This document shows positions 30,646-32,143 of a DNA stretch of 32,143 nt, in pieces; the stretch's first letter is position 1, and the number at the start of each line of letters is the position of its first letter. A program made the translations under genes and the position numbers. The notes beneath the pieces were generated by a model. It did not search any database, had not been told where the DNA came from, and was given only the letters and a program-made list of their open reading frames with translations. This stretch comes from a bacterium (GTDB taxonomy: Bacteria; Bacillota_I; Bacilli_A; Mycoplasmatales; Mycoplasmoidaceae), in contig JAGBOP010000048.1 in assembly GCA_017633835.1 (NCBI GenBank), positions 1 to 32,143 of the forward strand, in the 5' to 3' direction.

Positions 30646-31901
30646 TATTTGTCATCTCTTTCTGTAGTTGGTTGTTCTTCATCAGTTGAACCTTCTCCAT
30701 TAATTTTTAATCAAACTGCTTTCCGAGCAATTTCCACTTTTTGCTTTACACCTTCAGGAATTGGAATCTTTGGAGCATCATCGTAAGCAAGTCAGGTGGC
30801 AGCTTTATGCGTGTTTGATAATTTAAACAATGGTGGTTCTTTTTCAAAGTCAATTTTTAAAGCGTACTTATTGCGGGGTGCAAATGCATCACCGTGAACT
30901 GGTAAAGTCATGTTTGGTGGCGTACCAGGAATAAAGGCAAGATCACCTTTAATTTGCGGGTCAGGAATTGATTCAATTAACGCTCAAGTATATGGGTGTC
31001 GTGGTTCAATGAAGATGTCGTGTAAGGTACCTTGTTCAATAATCTTTCCAGCGTACATTACGTAAATATAATCGCAAAGGTTAGCAACTAGGGCGATGTT
31101 GTGACTAATGAACATAATGGAAATGTTAAGTTCATCTCGTAACCGTTTAATCAAGCTAATAACCTTGGCTTGCACAATAACGTCAAGGGCAGTAGTAGGT
31201 TCGTCAGCAATAATTAAATCCGGTTCACACGCAATGGTAATTGCGATAACAATCCGTTGCCGCATCCCCCCGGAGAAACTATTAGGATATTTATTGACAT
31301 TGTTAGCAATATCATTAATCCCAATGAATTCAAGTAATTGAAAGATCCGCTTTTTAATATGAACGGGATTGGTGTTTTCTTTATATTCTTTTTTTAATTT
31401 GGCAACTAAAGCAGCATAATCAACATTTTTGCCTAACCCCTTGCGTTGGTCATCCCGTAATTTGTTTAAAGCAATCTTATATTTACGAGCTTGAGAAATT
31501 TTAATGGCTTCGTAAATTTGCTTACCAACTTTCATGCTGGGGTTTAAAGAAGTCATTGGGTCTTGTGGAATATAAGCAACATAAACCCCCCGCACCTTCT
31601 TCATTTTGCGGGTATTGTTATATTTGGATTTTCTGAAACTAAATCAACTGCGAGTTAATCTTAGTAAATCAATGCCACAAAGTTTAATTTCTTGAGCATT
31701 CAAAGTGTCGTTATCGTTAAAACGAACAATTGATTTAACCGTAACTGACTTACCACTACCTGATTCACCGATTAACCCCACAATTTCTCCGCGGTAAATG
31801 CTGAACGAGACATCCCGAACAGCATTAACCACCCCCGTTTTGGTTTTAAATTTAACTTCGAGGTGTTTAACGGAAAGAATTAAATCATCTTTTTGTGTCA
31901 T
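30645..31901 (-). CDS. oppD: Oligopeptide ABC transporter ATPase OppD
   Basis: Second ATPase of the peptide importer. It has 418 residues, longer than the usual 330 or so. Walker A is GESGSGKS (45-52), Q-loop Gln113 (IPQDPMTSLNP), signature SGGM (210-213), Walker B LIIADEPTTALD (about 229-240) and the switch His in ISHNIALV. A Lys-rich segment of about 40 residues (139-180) sits between the Q-loop and the signature. The C-terminal section begins with RHPYTWAL and PIPEGV lies nearer the end, typical of Opp/Dpp ATPases. The start ATG lies 1 base after the oppC stop. Confidence 0.95.
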
Positions 31902-31902
31902 G

Positions 31903-32143
31903 TTAGTTCCTTGAATCAAGTGAGTCGTTGATGGCATTGGCGATAACTTGGAATGCCAGATATGGGAAGACGTATAACATCATGACTGATAACATTAAGT
32001 TTCAGTGCATTGACGAAGTACTATAAGCATCGAAAATGATGGTACTTAAACTGATACCGAAACTGGAAGTTAAACCAATGAATAGTAAGAAGGATGGTCA
32101 TTGCATAATACCACCAAAGGAGTTTAATGCAAAGACAGTAACT
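31903..32143 (-). CDS. oppC: OppC permease, C-terminal 80 residues only
   Basis: The 5' part is beyond the window. What remains is strongly hydrophobic (FLLFIGLTSSFGISLSTIIF, VMMLYVFPYLAFQVIANAIND) and ends SLDSRN. The pattern of a helix followed by a last crossing and a short tail, directly upstream of oppD, fits the end of an Opp permease, probably OppC by gene order. Confidence 0.78.

Overview
The window is a stretch of a Mollicutes (mycoplasma-type) chromosome. The DNA is AT-rich. Almost every long protein reads through in-frame TGA codons as Trp, whereas TAA and TAG are used as stops. A tRNA with anticodon TCA, which reads UGA, is encoded at 10171-10246. The ABC-type Opp system with an enormous OppF, the eukaryote-type ProRS and the Ktr-type potassium uptake system also fit a mycoplasma. 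I cannot name the species. Coding regions below were joined across TGA codons by hand.

Layout. (1) 1-2613, minus: the N-terminal 871 residues of a very large lipoprotein that runs off the left edge. (2) 2697-10108, plus: a compact Fe-S cluster assembly operon, sufC - short sufD - sufS-like 1 - sufS-like 2 - sufU - sufB, followed closely by proS and an acyl-carrier-protein gene. Then come tRNA-Trp(UCA) and a bidirectional terminator. (3) 10299-13272: an RCK potassium-channel regulator (minus) divergent from a KtrB/TrkH transporter, the latter translationally coupled to a four-helix membrane protein. (4) 13276-16388: galU (minus), then pth, tilS and a small membrane-anchored basic protein. (5) 16470-23312: three tandem paralogues of about 620-680 residues (coiled coil, one membrane helix, large C-terminal domain), with a lemA gene inserted in reverse between the second and third. 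(6) 23377-24017: a gene-poor gap holding an apparent decayed gene and two terminators. (7) 24018-26681, minus: rpoD - trmK - truB. (8) 26790-27895: two small membrane proteins, convergent and overlapping by 4 bases. (9) 27862-32143, minus: oppC (partial) - oppD - oppF.

How they work together. The Suf operon is a minimal SufBCD scaffold with SufU as sulfur acceptor and two cysteine-desulfurase-like proteins. The most striking feature is that these two desulfurases appear to be degraded in a complementary way. The first keeps the loop (EGGTPN) that contacts the cofactor of the partner subunit but has Ser at the catalytic Cys position. The second keeps the catalytic Cys but has lost that loop. 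A heterodimer could therefore form one complete active site. This is inference from motif alignment and needs testing. The second candidate for something undescribed is the three-paralogue cluster with LemA.
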